Of a stretch of DNA of 64,000 nt, positions 13,054 through 29,610 are shown in pieces. Each line of letters begins with the position of its first letter. The stretch's first letter is position 1. Source of the DNA: Elysia chlorotica. Lineage: Eukaryota > Mollusca > Gastropoda > Plakobranchidae. The stretch covers positions 236,820 to 300,819 of the forward strand of contig RQTK01000355.1 of the NCBI GenBank assembly GCA_003991915.1. The letters are read 5' to 3'. The notes beneath the pieces are model-generated. The model was not told the DNA's origin. It was given only the letters and a program-made list of their open reading frames with translations, and did no database searches. A program made the position numbers and the translations under genes.

Positions 13054-13280
13054 TCCAACGTGATCACCATATAAGCTATATTGTGGACGGGCCTTAAGAC
13101 AGACATCTGACAATTTGTATATGGTGCAACACTAGACTGGGCGGAGATACCATGACTCCTGTCTCAATCTGTCACATTAAACTGACACCGACCTAACCAG
13201 TTGAGGGCGAAACACCAGGGCTCGAACCTTGGACCTGCTGCGTCAGAAGCCAATGTTCTACCACAGGATTACTACTGTCC
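13054..13280 (-). mobile_element. tRNA-derived SINE, minus orientation
   Basis: On the minus strand: a tRNA-like head (GGTAGAACATTGG as A-box region, GGTTCGAGCCCTGG as B box), then a body with GTCGGTGTCAGTTTAATG, shared with the SINE at 165-295, continuing for about 120 more bases. This is the more complete copy of the family here. Confidence 0.8.
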
Positions 13281-13294
13281 CCCTCCACCCCATC

Positions 13295-13297
<3 letters not shown>

Positions 13298-13343
<46 letters not shown>

Positions 13344-13352
13344 GAGAGAGAG
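13298..13352. repeat. (GA)n microsatellite
   Basis: GA run with a short G4 interruption, directly abutting the right-hand gypsy relic. Confidence 0.95.
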
Positions 13353-13369
13353 ATTGAAATAGAGAGGTG

Positions 13370-15670
13370 TTACTCCTTGGTGCCGATATCTGACCCAATC
13401 GCCACCCTGCAGTGTTGACAGTCTACGAGTATGTTGGTCATACCACTCTTTCCTGTTGCTCTTATTGAGATTCTCACTCAAAACCTTTATGTTTGTGATA
13501 GGGAAGAGTATTCTGACTCTTCGTTCCATCAGCAACTATGCTGGAGATTTTGAATTACTTTTGGGTGTTGCTGTGTAGTTCATAAGAGTAATATTTGGGT
13601 CTTGATTGCTCTCTATGACTTTCTTGAATATCCACTTCACAGTCTGTACGGTTGTTTTTTTTCAATAAATGTGTTTGGCTGCGGAAACTTTGTACTAGTT
13701 GTTATGTGTTCATTGTTCCATTTTTGTGTAAAGATTTTGAAGGCTGTTGATGAGAATTGAGGATCTCTGAAACTAGCCAAATTGGCACTCCATGTCTGGC
13801 GAATGCAGTTTTCGTGTGTTTGATTACATCTGCAAGTATGGTCGACTTTAGTTTGAATACTTCAAAGAACTTTGAGTAATAGTCACAAATCAAGAGAAAA
13901 TCTTTTCCATTTAGTTGAAACAGGTCACTAGCAATCTTAGTTCAAGGTTCATTAGGGACATTGTGTTCCTGTAATGGTTCTCTTGCTTGTGCGTCTCTGT
14001 GTCTGTGACAGATACCGCAGCTGCTGATTCTTTCAGCAGTATCTCTTAGCATTCTTGACCAAAAATAACAGTTTTGACTCTGTTCTATGAAAACTCTATT
14101 CCAAAGTGTATCATCTCTTGCTTCATTGCCTCTGGAATTATTAGCTGATCGCCTTTCGGAAGTAGACCATCACATTCTGTAATTCCTTCGAGGACAGTCC
14201 AAAACTGTTTTATTTCTCTTTAAACCTTTCTGATTGTACCTGATCATTCCTTTATCTGTAATTTGAGTTTCTTCAAAGCCACGTCTGTTTCTTGTTTTTC
14301 TTTCATTTCTTTAATTTTCTTCGGCGTAGCATGAAGTGTTTTGATCACCGAATTTACAAAAGCTTGTACTTCTTTTCTGGAATCTCAGGCTTTGGATCAT
14401 TTCTTGTTTCTTTTGCTCTCGAGAGCGTGTCTGAAAGTACTTGTTCTGTCCCTTTCTTGTAGATAACTTAAAGATCATATAATTGCATCCTCAACAGAAA
14501 TCTCTGAATTCCTGTTCGGCGTTTTATGAATGGTTTCTTAGTTATAGCCACTATAGGCTTGTGGTCTTTCATTACTTTCACTTTCTTTCCATAGGCCTGA
14601 TGATGGAAACGTTCTAGCACAAACACGATTGCCAGGGTTTCTTTTTCGGTCTTTGCGTAACGTTGCTCTGCGCTCCTAAGACTCCTTGCTACGTAAGCGA
14701 CAGGCCTATCTTCTTGCAACAACACTGTCCCTAACCCATTATATTCTACTGTGACTTGTTTCTGCACATCAAAAAGTTTCAAAGTTTGACGTTTGTCAGC
14801 TAGAGTCTTTGGCATGACGTTTACTTGTGCTCCAGTATCTACTTTTGCTTGAAATTCTTGTCCTTTTGACTGCAAAATAATATTCCAATCCCTTTTATTG
14901 CTAGATCCCGAATTTTGTCAAGATCCCAACTTAAACTTCTTGGAATTGCATACCATAATATATTTCAGATCTTTCCACAACATGAAGCTTCTTTGTTTGC
15001 TTTATTGGGTTTCTGCATGCCTTTGCAAAATGGTTTGGTTTGTTGCATTTCAACACTGTTTACTATAATTTATGCTGGGAATTTCTTTGATGGGTGCTCA
15101 CATAAGCACTTTGTACATTTCATTTTGTTCAGTGCATGGCTATTGTCTTTCTTATTATGCCTGTTTGGTTCTGGTTTGTATATTTTCTTTTTAAGTAGGT
15201 CTACATTCACAGACGCTTGTTCCTGGCCCATCATTTGCAAACCTGGTTTTGACTGTTTTTCAACTCTAGATATATCTAAAGCTCTCTCAAGAGTTAAATC
15301 TGTCTCTCGCAGCCTTCTCTCTTTGAATGTTTGTGAGCTTATTCCAACCACAATTCTATATTTGAGCAGTTCATCTTTTAGTTGTCCAAAAATGCAGTTC
15401 TGGCTGATCGTCTTCAGCTCTGTGATACTCGTCTATTTGTTAATCCTCACTCTGAACTCCAGTGTTGCACTTACATCTTTCAAGTGTGAGATTTCTCTTT
15501 CACTTACAGTAATCTTCAAACTTTTTAAGCAGTAGTTCTACTTTCTCCTTTTCTTCTTCTTGAAAGGTCCACGTTCTATGTATATTTCACCCTTCTTCAC
15601 CCTTCTGCTATGAATTTCTCTGTCTCTGATTTATCTATCATGGTCAAGTCTAAATAGAGGGTCATGGTCT
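13370..15670 (-). mobile_element. Second degraded Ty3/gypsy retrotransposon, minus strand
   Basis: On the minus strand, right to left: Gag-like tail with a C-x2-C knuckle remnant (KCTKCLCEHPSKKFPA, about 15115-15070), a protease-like start (VDTGAQVNVMP, about 14840) joined to the end of RT and RNase H (RPVAYVARSLRSAEQRYAKT, then VFVLERFHHQAYG, about 14740-14580), a decayed stretch with zinc-binding integrase remains, integrase core (DYYSKFFEVFKLKS, about 13885; ARHGVPIWLVS), and the integrase C-terminal side (MERRVRILFPIT, LQGGDWVRYRHQ, 13535-13380). The central RT is missing, as in the copy at 1110-3395. Multiple frameshifts and stops; no LTRs identified. Confidence 0.82.
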
Positions 15671-17129
15671 CCTTCCATGTATTCCATCTCTCTCCTTCTC
15701 TTTTAAAAATCATATGGCCTAGGGGGGGGGTCAATTTTAATGACATGTTCTTTCTCTTTTTTTTTTCAAGGAATATAATAATTCAGTTTGTTTGTTGTTG
15801 TTGTTTTGGCGCGGTTTAGTTTAAACGGTTACTCCCCTTCGACCACTTTGGTATCAGCAAAGATATAATTAAAGGATTTACATCTTTGGTGTCAGTATGG
15901 CGGCAGTCCGTATGACATGAGGCGAACTCAAGAGTTTGAACAGGAGTTTCCCGAAGGCTATTTTTAGACATAGCTCTAGCTCAAGGCTTCCAAAAATAGA
16001 AGGCCAAGTCATCGAATCGATTTTTGCTTACTAAAGATAAAAGTGATTTTATTTCATTTAATTATAAGCATAAATAGGACAGACTGATACTTATAGAGTA
16101 TTTTTCAGTCTACACTACAAAGGTGTGAACTGTCTCATCTATGTTTGGGGTTATTTTTTTTTTGAAAATTCATAAATTATTGGTCATTTTTTTTAATCTA
16201 TTGTTGCTAAATAAAACGTGCGCAGCACGATGCGAAAATGTATAAAACAGAGCTCACTTCGAGTTTTGGTGCAAGTTTAAGTATATTATTTTGGTGACTT
16301 TGCCTTCTATTTTTTACGCCTTGCTCTAGCTTCGTCGTCTGCTGTCCTTTAATTGTTACCACCACAATAGTTAAATCTACAGAAAAGTTCTCACCCAGGG
16401 TGGAACTGGATTTGAGGCTTGGGCGATACAGTGACCCAAACAAGTGTGATAAAACACACAATTTGTTGTTTCAAAGTAAAAACTCTAGGTTCAGGTCGCT
16501 GCCTCTCTCTTGCGGCTGCTTGATCAGAAAACACCAAATACCTCGTGCTCGCCGTGCGACGCACCGAGATAGTTCTAGATTCTATATTTACCGACTGACA
16601 CCATGTTACGTTTTGTTTTGTTTTTTTCATTCATTCAACATTCAGACAAGTAATGTGAAACTGTTTGATAGTTCAGCCATGTTTATTTTCTATTTCAGCC
16701 AAGTGTGTTTTTTAGGCCTACATCGTCAAAAATTGCTGAAAAACTAATAAAAGCAAACAAAGCAACAGTCCATGAATAAGCACAGCAGATAATGCGGGAA
16801 AACCCGATCCGCATATATTACGTGTTCCTGGACCCAAAATAGCTTTGTTGCACATAACTAATAATCATAACATTCGTTGTGCTTTCAACGTTTGCTTATT
16901 AGATTGTTTGCAGACAGTGAGGCAGTTAAACTTCAGCAATGGAAACAATGTTGACTCCCTTTGATGTGACCGATATTAACATTATCGCAAGCTAGAAACT
17001 GTCTATTATTGTTCCTCTACCCTTTTTATTTGCATTGGTGTACTTTGGTTGTATTCAGTGCACGCAGCCAGTAATTTGAAATAAATACACACATACTGTA
17101 TACATATACTCATAAACACATGACATAAG
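15671..17129. other. Intergenic, no gene recognised
   Basis: Mostly AT-rich. Open frames here lack domain resemblance and splice context. Confidence 0.55.
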
Positions 17130-17295
<166 letters not shown>

Positions 17296-18060
17296 CATGT
17301 AGATTTGTGCTCATGAGAAATTTTACGTGTGCCTATGAACAGAGAATGAGAAGAATTATTCATCAACGGGGAATACCCGATTTTTCTGGGAAAATCACAG
17401 CTCAGCGAACGCTCAAGAAGACGAGAACACCTCACAGAAACCGAAACCGAACTGGCGAAACCAACGTCATGACTAATTATAGAAACAGCAGGCGCGCGCT
17501 ACATGTATTATAAAAGTGAATTCTAGCTTTGGATTCGACTCATTGCTGGATGAAGCGTCGGGAGTGAGACGTATTATAAACTTCTATTTGTGCAGACATT
17601 CAGTTTTAATGTTATTGCAATTATTTTTAAAAGTGGTTTATCAATTAATAGGCTGTACAAGAAAAAGAGTATTGTTACTGCTCTAGTGACTGACTGCTGT
17701 GGCTAAATTCATTCCTCTCGAATAATCGTCGGTTTTATAAGGTATGTACAGTTCAAGATCAATAGTCTAATTTTCATCACAACAATGTTCTTATCATGCT
17801 CATGGTATGGAAAACTTTGTCGACATCATCATACGCACCCTTTGAATCATTTATATTTTACAAAATGTCGTTTACAATTTTTAAATAATTCTGAAAAGGT
17901 ATCACTGCAGTAATTATAAAAGTTCCAGAGTAAACTCGAAAACTCTCATAGTTGTTCTGAAACTAAATCATTAAGTCCTTCTTTATTCTCATGATGATAT
18001 CACAACCTTACTCTTAAGCAGACAGTGCAGTCTTGTGTATGAATGTGGCTTATTCCAAAA
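17296..18060. other. Intergenic, no gene recognised
   Basis: Sequence upstream of the ubiquitin-tailed gene. A promoter could lie here or nearer 18250-18400, but no specific element was identified. Confidence 0.5.
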
Positions 18061-18190
<130 letters not shown>

Positions 18191-18417
18191 ATAAGCATGT
18201 AAAAAGTATAAACTAATTGAGCTTCCAGTTTCACTATTACTTCAACCTAAACACGGCATTAAGATTACATTTCGTAACAATACACAACATTTTACTAGCC
18301 TCAGTTTTTACTGCTTAGCTCTGATATTCATACTTCATAGCCTTTTCTCTTTTTTTATATTTCATAACTTGTTTCTTTCATATTTTATATCAAGGATAAG
18401 TGAGCCAAGACAGAAAG

Positions 18418-19068
18418 ATGGATGCACTTGACCTCTCAACAGAACCAAGGTCCCTGCCTAATGGAAATGGTCGTCAGTTTCTCATCCCTGGTAAAAAGAC
18501 CACACTATCGGGCTTTGATATAAGCTTCGAGATTGGGATTCCTGGGGCGGAGTCGCATGTGGAAATAAACAATTTAAGGAACGGTCAAGTCCATTGCTGT
18601 GTTCACGTTTCTGTTGGCAAGAACAGATTAGGTGCGTCGATCCGCAACATACGCAATGCTGCTGCAGGTGTGGTCTGGATCAGGGTCACCGAGAGAGGTT
18701 CTCTGCCTGAAATGGAAGTCATCCAAGGACACCAGGCTCCATCCGCTACAGGTGGTTTTAGAACCCTTGGTCTTATTAAGATACAAGACAATGCTAGAAA
18801 TCAAAATGACTCGGATTCGGACGACGAAATGATTGATTTTCAAATATTTGTTAAACTTTGTAGTGGTAAAAGCACAACATACACTGTTAATTCAGAAACA
18901 CTTGTCGAGTCCCTCAAGCTTAAAATCCAGGAAAGGCATCAGATGCCACCTGATCAACAACGCCTATTGTACGCAGGGCATCAGCTGGAGGATCATCGAT
19001 CCCTGGGTTCTTACAACATTGAGGCGAATGCTTCTCTCAATATGGTCTTACGCCTCAGGGGAGGCTGA
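18418..19068 (+). CDS. Ubiquitin-tailed protein with unrecognised N-terminal domain, 216 aa
   Basis: Single open frame. The first ATG is 18418; upstream sequence (pyrimidines, then TATCAAG at 18388-18394) could be a 3' splice site, so a 5' UTR intron is possible. Residues 141-216 align to ubiquitin's 76 residues with no gap: FQIFVK at the start, [16 protein letters not shown] in the middle, LRLRGG at the end followed at once by the stop. Positions K6, K11, K27, K29, R42, R72 and V70 are kept. M1 becomes F, K33 R, I44 L, K48 H, K63 A and H68 N. Residues 1-128 look beta-rich, contain [11 protein letters not shown] and [12 protein letters not shown], and match no family I recognise; an acidic linker (DSDSDDE) follows. 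The terminal diglycine suggests E1 activation and conjugation, or a free di-Gly tail, without protease maturation. Adjacent AATAAA signals lie at 19105-19114. Domain call is firm; function unknown. Confidence 0.88.
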   Translation: MDALDLSTEPRSLPNGNGRQFLIPGKKTTLSGFDISFEIGIPGAESHVEINNLRNGQVHCCVHVSVGKNRLGASIRNIRNAAAGVVWIRVTERGSLPEMEVIQGHQAPSATGGFRTLGLIKIQDNARNQNDSDSDDEMIDFQIFVKLCSGKSTTYTVNSETLVESLKLKIQERHQMPPDQQRLLYAGHQLEDHRSLGSYNIEANASLNMVLRLRGG

Positions 19069-19104
19069 AAACCAGACCAATATGAGCATCAAGTGTTAAC
19101 TAAA

Positions 19105-19114
19105 AATAAATAAA
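19105..19114 (+). terminator. Overlapping poly(A) signals of the ubiquitin-tailed gene
   Basis: Two overlapping AATAAA motifs 37-46 bases after the stop codon. Further AATAAA copies near 19486 and 19557 could serve longer 3' UTRs. Confidence 0.5.
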
Positions 19115-19922
19115 ATTGTAGAATTGCTTCAAAGGCATAGAACTCGAGGAGTGCCATATGAAAATAATAAAATGATGTGAGGTAGAAAGTTTGACTGATT
19201 AGAAACATTCAATTGGTTTTGAAATTCAAAATGTTCCAACTGTAAATAGCTTAATGTTATTTTGAACATGTAATTGTGTGTTTAAAAACTACAGCAGCCG
19301 ACAATATTTACTTGTACATTGTATCACATTTAAAGAGAATAATTATAAATTTATAGCATTATTTTTGCAAGCTTTCATGATATTGTATTTTTTTTTAAAC
19401 ATTTGTCCTATTTTTATAAATCTGATTTTTTTTATAAGTTTGAACTTTAATAAGAATAACAAACTGTTTTATGTGCATTTAATGAAATAAAGAAGGGTGC
19501 AATATGCATCATCCTTCTAAGTTGTATTGGTAATACATTTTTTTAAGTTTGTTGCTTAATAAAGCAACCATTTGAAAGGAATAAAAGTGTGTCATCTGCA
19601 GAACTCTGAAGCCCATACCTTTAATAGTCTTTATAATAATGAAGTTAAATTACACCAATTAATTTAGTTTTTAACTGGATTTTCACAACGGATGTAATGC
19701 AAGTACATGTACATGTACTATTTTGTAGCCAGGCCTATCTTGCTTGTATGTATTTCATACATTTCTGTTTTGCTATTACAAACACAATGCCGTTATTTTT
19801 TTATTTTTTTTTGTATTTTGTAATATTCATTTTGTTATTTATACATGAATAATAAACAAAACAAAAATGTTAAAAGGGTTAGAATTTGTATTGACGGCAT
19901 GTCAGCAGAGTAATGCCTATAT

Positions 19923-19993
<71 letters not shown>

Positions 19994-20168
19994 ATATTCT
20001 TCCTACCTAAAATAGCACTTCGGATTTTTTTTCCTCCAACTCTTAAAAGCATACCTTATGCAAAATTAATTTGTGGCAGTTGAAGAAAACAAGCACATGG
20101 AAGATGAAACGCTTGTATGAAATTTATAAAACTCAAATCTAGCTAGTTATTAAAATTCACCCATGATT
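19115..20168. other. Downstream intergenic with GT/GA microsatellite
   Basis: AT-rich. A compound (GT)n(GA)n microsatellite occupies 19925-19990. No gene recognised. Confidence 0.7.
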
Positions 20169-20220
20169 TTAAAAAGTGATCAAGAGAATTTTCATCTTTA
20201 ATAATAGAATTACACTACAA

Positions 20221-21150
20221 ACATGGAGCACATCATGAGAATCTACGGCACCGGAGATCAAAATGAGAATGGAGAATTCTTCACTGAGTTTTGCTCCTTT
20301 AATGACCTGGTTATCGAAGGTACTCTGTTCCCGCACACAACCATCCATAAAACAACATGGATTTCCCCCGACGGCAAGACTGAAAATCAAATAGACCACA
20401 TCACAATCATCAGAATTTGTAGAGACAAAGTTTGCACGACGCTGGGTTAGGGTGAAACAGGCCGCGGACGCAGCATCAGGCCACCACCTGGTCCTTGCAG
20501 TACTTAAGACCAAGCTCAAGCCTTTCAACGACAGGGCAGGACGATCAGCACACACGATTAATTTAAAATATATTAGAAGTTAAAGAGGAACAAAAAGCAG
20601 AGCAATTCAAAATAAAACTGAGGAACAAGTTCAGAGGTCAGAGGCTTCCTCCGCAGAAACATCAAGATCGGCTCCATTTACACCAAAGCCCTAGCCTACA
20701 AGGCCCTGGTGCGTCCCCAGCTTGAATACGCATGCGAAGTCTGGGACCCCCACACTGACGACAACATCCAGACCCTCGAAAAGACTCCGAGGAGGGCTGC
20801 CCGGTGGGTTGTAAACCGATACCGGCAAACATCAAGCGTCGGTGATATGCTCAATCAACTGAATTGGCCGTCCCTAGAACAAAGGCGTAAAAACACCCGC
20901 CTGTCAACCCTCTACAAGTACCATCAAGGGGAAGTAAAAATCGACATGAGCAACACACCAAGGCTCCTCAATACAGGATACAACACTCGGCGCTCGCACA
21001 AAGATCAGTGCGTCGTGGAACCCAGCATCCGAAATTACAGGAAATACTCCTTCTTTCCACGCACAATCAAGGAGTTTAATGCTCTCCCACATGAGGCACA
21101 TCAGTGTGCCTCAATAGAGGGCTTCAAATCGTTCCTTTAATACCCCCCTC
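20221..21150 (+). mobile_element. LINE (non-LTR retrotransposon) relic lacking the RT core
   Basis: The 5' part encodes the end of an apurinic-type endonuclease (NENGEFFTEFCSFNDLVIEG, then TTWISPDGKTENQIDHI, 20255-20410). It continues one frame over as RVKQAADAASGHHL (20449-20490), where the catalytic SDHH motif reads SGHH. A short post-endonuclease linker follows (to about 20635). The sequence then jumps to the C-terminal part of the reverse transcriptase protein (RRNIKIGSIYTKALAYKAL, VRPQLEYACEVWDPHTDDN, 20650-21138; TAA 21138-21140). The polymerase core is absent. A C-rich stretch (21141-21225) follows. Confidence 0.88.
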
Positions 21151-21225
21151 CCCCTCCACCCCCATACACCCCCTCCCTCCATCCCCATACCCCCCTCCCC
21201 TCCCCACTCCCCCCCCCCCCCTCAC
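21141..21225. repeat. C-rich low-complexity tract
   Basis: Runs of C5-C12 with T, A interruptions directly after the LINE stop codon. Confidence 0.9.
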
Positions 21226-23350
21226 TCTAACTCGTAGGGCTCACAGCTAACCGGACCGGAAACAAAAATGCCAGAATCTTCAACTTGATGAAGGCGGGCA
21301 TACACCAAAGAAGAAAAAAAAGTGTAGGTCTATTTACGATACATGATTTATATACACAATATAAACAAGATAGACAAACAACAAAAATGGAATTGCATCT
21401 TTTATTTCACAGGTTTATTTTTTTCTCCCTCTATTGGTTATTTATTTGCTGTTATTGCATTAGCTAGGATATTACATAAATGATGTATATATGCTGTATA
21501 TATGAACAGATTAACAAACCAGGTTCCAAAATTCTTCAAAACAATAATAATGACAGTGGAAAAGATAAGAAAATAGTCAATATCCTTTCATGGGGAAAAC
21601 TCGGAGTCTGCAAAAAAACTGTATATGCTGTATGCATGATGACCCTTTTTTCACAATGGGAAATTAAAAAAAGATATACAAATTAAAATTGCATTTTATC
21701 TGAATTAATAATTTATTGTAACCTTTTATCACATAGCATCCACAGAATTATTTTTTCATGAAAATTATACTTTTTTTTTTACAAACCAAAAATCTTTTTT
21801 TGAAATGCAGTGCTGGGAGTTCTATTAGGAATTAAAATACAAAGTTCAACTAACTGGAAATAGGACTTAGTTGTGGTACTGACATCTTGAGGAAGTTGCA
21901 AAAAGTGCAGTTTCATTTTAAATAGGTGCACCAACCAAAATACATCATTTTCAGTCAAGTCTAAAAAAATATAAAAGACAAATTATCCCTCAATACATGC
22001 GAAGCAAGGAACAATTAAAATATATTTATTAGGAAGCCTATCCACTAAAAGAGTCAAATCCTATGACAATCCTAGTGAAAAGTGTGCAAATACATGTACA
22101 TGTATATAATTGTGTTCGTTTGAGAATAGAGAAGCAGCTTTAATCCTTTGAATAACAATAGTGATCTATAGCAAAGACCGACATGAAGCTTACTTGTAGC
22201 TTATAGAGCCCCAGTGACATAATCCGCTTGGGGCTCCCCTGATCTAGCTTCTCCCTACAATTCAGCTCTACACACCACAGGTAAATTTGGCCTGAATGTA
22301 ACGTGTAGGAGGCCTTCTACACGTCGACACTCTTAACATGTTTTTATCTACAATAAAGATTTAATTTAACTGAAGTTATTTTTGCATTATTTTTATTCAA
22401 TTTTTAGGCCATTGAAAGAAGATTGGGTCCTGAAATATAATTGAATTCGAAGGAAAAGTGGTTTGACAAGACATGCTTGTGATGTGAGTTCCAAGGTATT
22501 TAAAAGTTTGGCACTCCTTCAGTGCCACTGACATAAATATTGCTTTGTGGTGTCTTGTTTTTACGACGTATAACCATGACTTCTGTTTTCTTACTTTCTT
22601 TTGACTTTCAACCTCAAGAAGATTTTGCTAGTCTGTTTCACTTTTCGCTATATATATATATATATATATCAATCTATACGCACACACAAAAAACAAGCGG
22701 TGACACATCGCAAAAATAAATGATTATAGCTAAGTGTAGCATCATGTCTACTGTACATTTCACACCATTGAGCAAACATAGAGGAGTTTTAAAGCAGCTA
22801 CTACTGAGAAGATCATCAGAAATCATAAAGCAACATAAAAGACGTGAATTTCCTGGTGAATTTTAAAGGCACTGAAGGCAAGTTTTGAAATATACCACTA
22901 CCAGGTTAAGCCTAGATAAAAAATAGCATGTGAAAGCAATAATGTGTACATGTATCTAGCACCTTTACAAAATGAAAAAAATACTGGGATCAAAGACAAA
23001 AAGGAAAAAGTGCTATCTGAAATTCTGCTACAACAGAAATATTGTAGTATGGCTAACACACACACACACATAACATATATATATTTTTTAATTAACATGT
23101 CTCCCAGCGCATATTCTTTAGTAACTTACGAGTATAGGCATTTGATATAATAAGGGAAAATTTTGGAGAAAAAAAAAAGATGGATTCCCTTTTATAATTT
23201 ATATGAAGAAGAAGAAAAAAAAACCAGAAAAGCAGATTAAATTCTTACACAGAATTGTGATATCTTTAGGCAATTCATTGCAGCACCTTGACATAAAAAA
23301 AATCAAACACTCTATCCAAACTAGATCTGACTGGAAATAGTAAGACCTCC
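21226..23350. other. Intergenic / possible distal LC3 3' UTR
   Basis: AT-rich with a (TA)n at 22650-22668 and an (AC)n at 23059-23070. A minus-strand AATAAA (TTTATT at 22393) could be the LC3 poly(A) site but is far from the stop. No exon recognised. Confidence 0.45.
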
Positions 23351-23356
23351 GTTTTC

Positions 23357-23357
<1 letters not shown>

Positions 23358-23418
<61 letters not shown>
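23358..23418. repeat. (TAA)n microsatellite
   Basis: About 20 ATA/TAA trinucleotides downstream of the LC3 stop codon. Confidence 0.97.
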
Positions 23419-23421
<3 letters not shown>

Positions 23422-23688
23422 TAATGGTATTTTAAAATAAAAAATACACATGAAAATTGTTGATTAAATGTGAGTTTAATGTTATTTCAATCTAGACACT
23501 ATTGTAATTTATAAGGCCAGTTATGACTGTGACTATGAGAAAAAAACACAAAACAATTTAAGAAATAAACCTATTAAATGCTCTGTTTAGCTTAACATTC
23601 AAGATTTCAGAGAGTAATTAGAAAATAAAAGAAGAAAATAGAAGATGCGATCAAACATGAGAGTATCTTATTGTGGACAAAAATAAAA

Positions 23689-28234
<4,546 letters not shown>

Positions 28235-28970
28235 CTGCAAAATATAGTCAGCCTGTTTTTATCATCATTTTGCCAATTGTTTACTGTTATATATTTTTAT
28301 GCATAAAATAGAAGCATGGATATTTGAACAAAAATCCTTGTGTATATAAAATATACAAAATTAGTCCTATTTGCAAAGGTCTTAAACAAAAGAAGAGAAT
28401 TATGTTTAAAACAAGAAAGGATACCACTTCACAATACAATGAAGACTTATTAGTTAACAACATTAGAAAGTTGTTAAATCAACTACATACAAGTTCCAAA
28501 AATATACAAGATATTATAATGATTATTGATTCAAAGAAAAAAACTTTGTTATAAATGACAATTTTCTGTCAAGAGAAAGTGTATGACATATATTTTTTTT
28601 TATAATAACAGACTCTTAAGATCATATTTCATACATTTACTACCTAACAGTTTACAAGATTTAACTCATTCACTTTCTCTCATCTGCAAGAAAAAAATAA
28701 ATGAAAAGAATTTGCTTGCAACTAACCTCGACTTTGTGAAATCTGAATATCCTGATAAAGTCTGATTGTTGTGTGGCCTGATGTACTAAAAAAGCTCTTG
28801 AATTAAGCTTTGAAGGGCAGAGTTCTGAAAATTTTATAGAAGAAAAGATATTAAAAAGGCATCAAAACTTGAAGTTGAAAGAATGTTGGGGAACCAAAAG
28901 ATAGGGTCCTGATTATACTAGGCAAATGGCACTTAAAATTAGTTAGGTAGGTTACGAATATTTTCCTTGA
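28235..28970. other. Upstream of LC3 coding exon 1
   Basis: Probable intron between a non-coding 5' exon and the first coding exon of LC3. Two short AT-rich plus-strand frames (28324-28554, 28583-28765) show no domain and are not called. Confidence 0.45.
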
Positions 28971-28971
28971 C

Positions 28972-29172
28972 ACACTTTACTTGCACCTTCCACAGTGCCA
29001 TAGGAAGGGGACAGAAAGTTTGATATCAGCAACCTCAGCGACCCATTCCATGCTGGGTTGACACAAAAATATCCCCCTGCCCCTCCCCCAACAAAAGTGT
29101 CCAGGGATCAAACTCAGCATCTTCACAAAGGTGATACAATGCTCTAATTATTTGTGCCAACAGCACCCCATA
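28972..29172 (-). mobile_element. tRNA-derived SINE, minus orientation, second family
   Basis: On the minus strand: an A-box-like AATTAGAGCATTG, a B box GAGTTTGATCCCTGG, then a body ending CCTTCCTATGGCACTGTGGA. The last block recurs as partial copies at 29566-29610 and 43738-43775, so it marks an interspersed family distinct from the one at 13054-13280. Confidence 0.7.
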
Positions 29173-29565
29173 AAAAATTATTGCTTTATACAAGTAAATG
29201 GTGACGTCTTCAAGTTTTGCTCATGATGCCGCAGATTTTGATGAAATAAAATGACACAAAATCCAGAAAAGTTTATTTCAGAAAAAATATCATGGTTTTC
29301 TCATATCATGATGCTGTTTATCGTCAAAGTATGCTTAAGGTTCAAGCTAAGTTAAAAAATATTTTTTTTACCTATCCCTCTAATAGTAATGCTAACTTTT
29401 TGGAATGCGAATTGCCTAAGATCATGTTCTTGTGAATTATAAAAAATCATTGTAGTCCCTAGTCGAGTAGATAGCACTCCTAAGAATAACCATGTTAAAC
29501 CAAAATTGAGTCTATTGGTTGATCTATAGACTAATATAATTAGCAATTAAAGCACTCAATTGCAG

Positions 29566-29610
29566 CCTTCCACAGTGCCAAAGGAAGGAGGTAGAAAGTT
29601 TGATTGCCTG
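29566..29610 (-). mobile_element. Partial SINE copy
   Basis: CAGCCTTCCACAGTGCCAAA and AGGAGGTAGAAAGTTTGATT match the 3' part of the SINE at 28972-29172. Confidence 0.55.

Noticed and set aside
14915..15535. 206-codon plus-strand open frame
   Set aside because: Antisense to the Gag region of the second gypsy relic.
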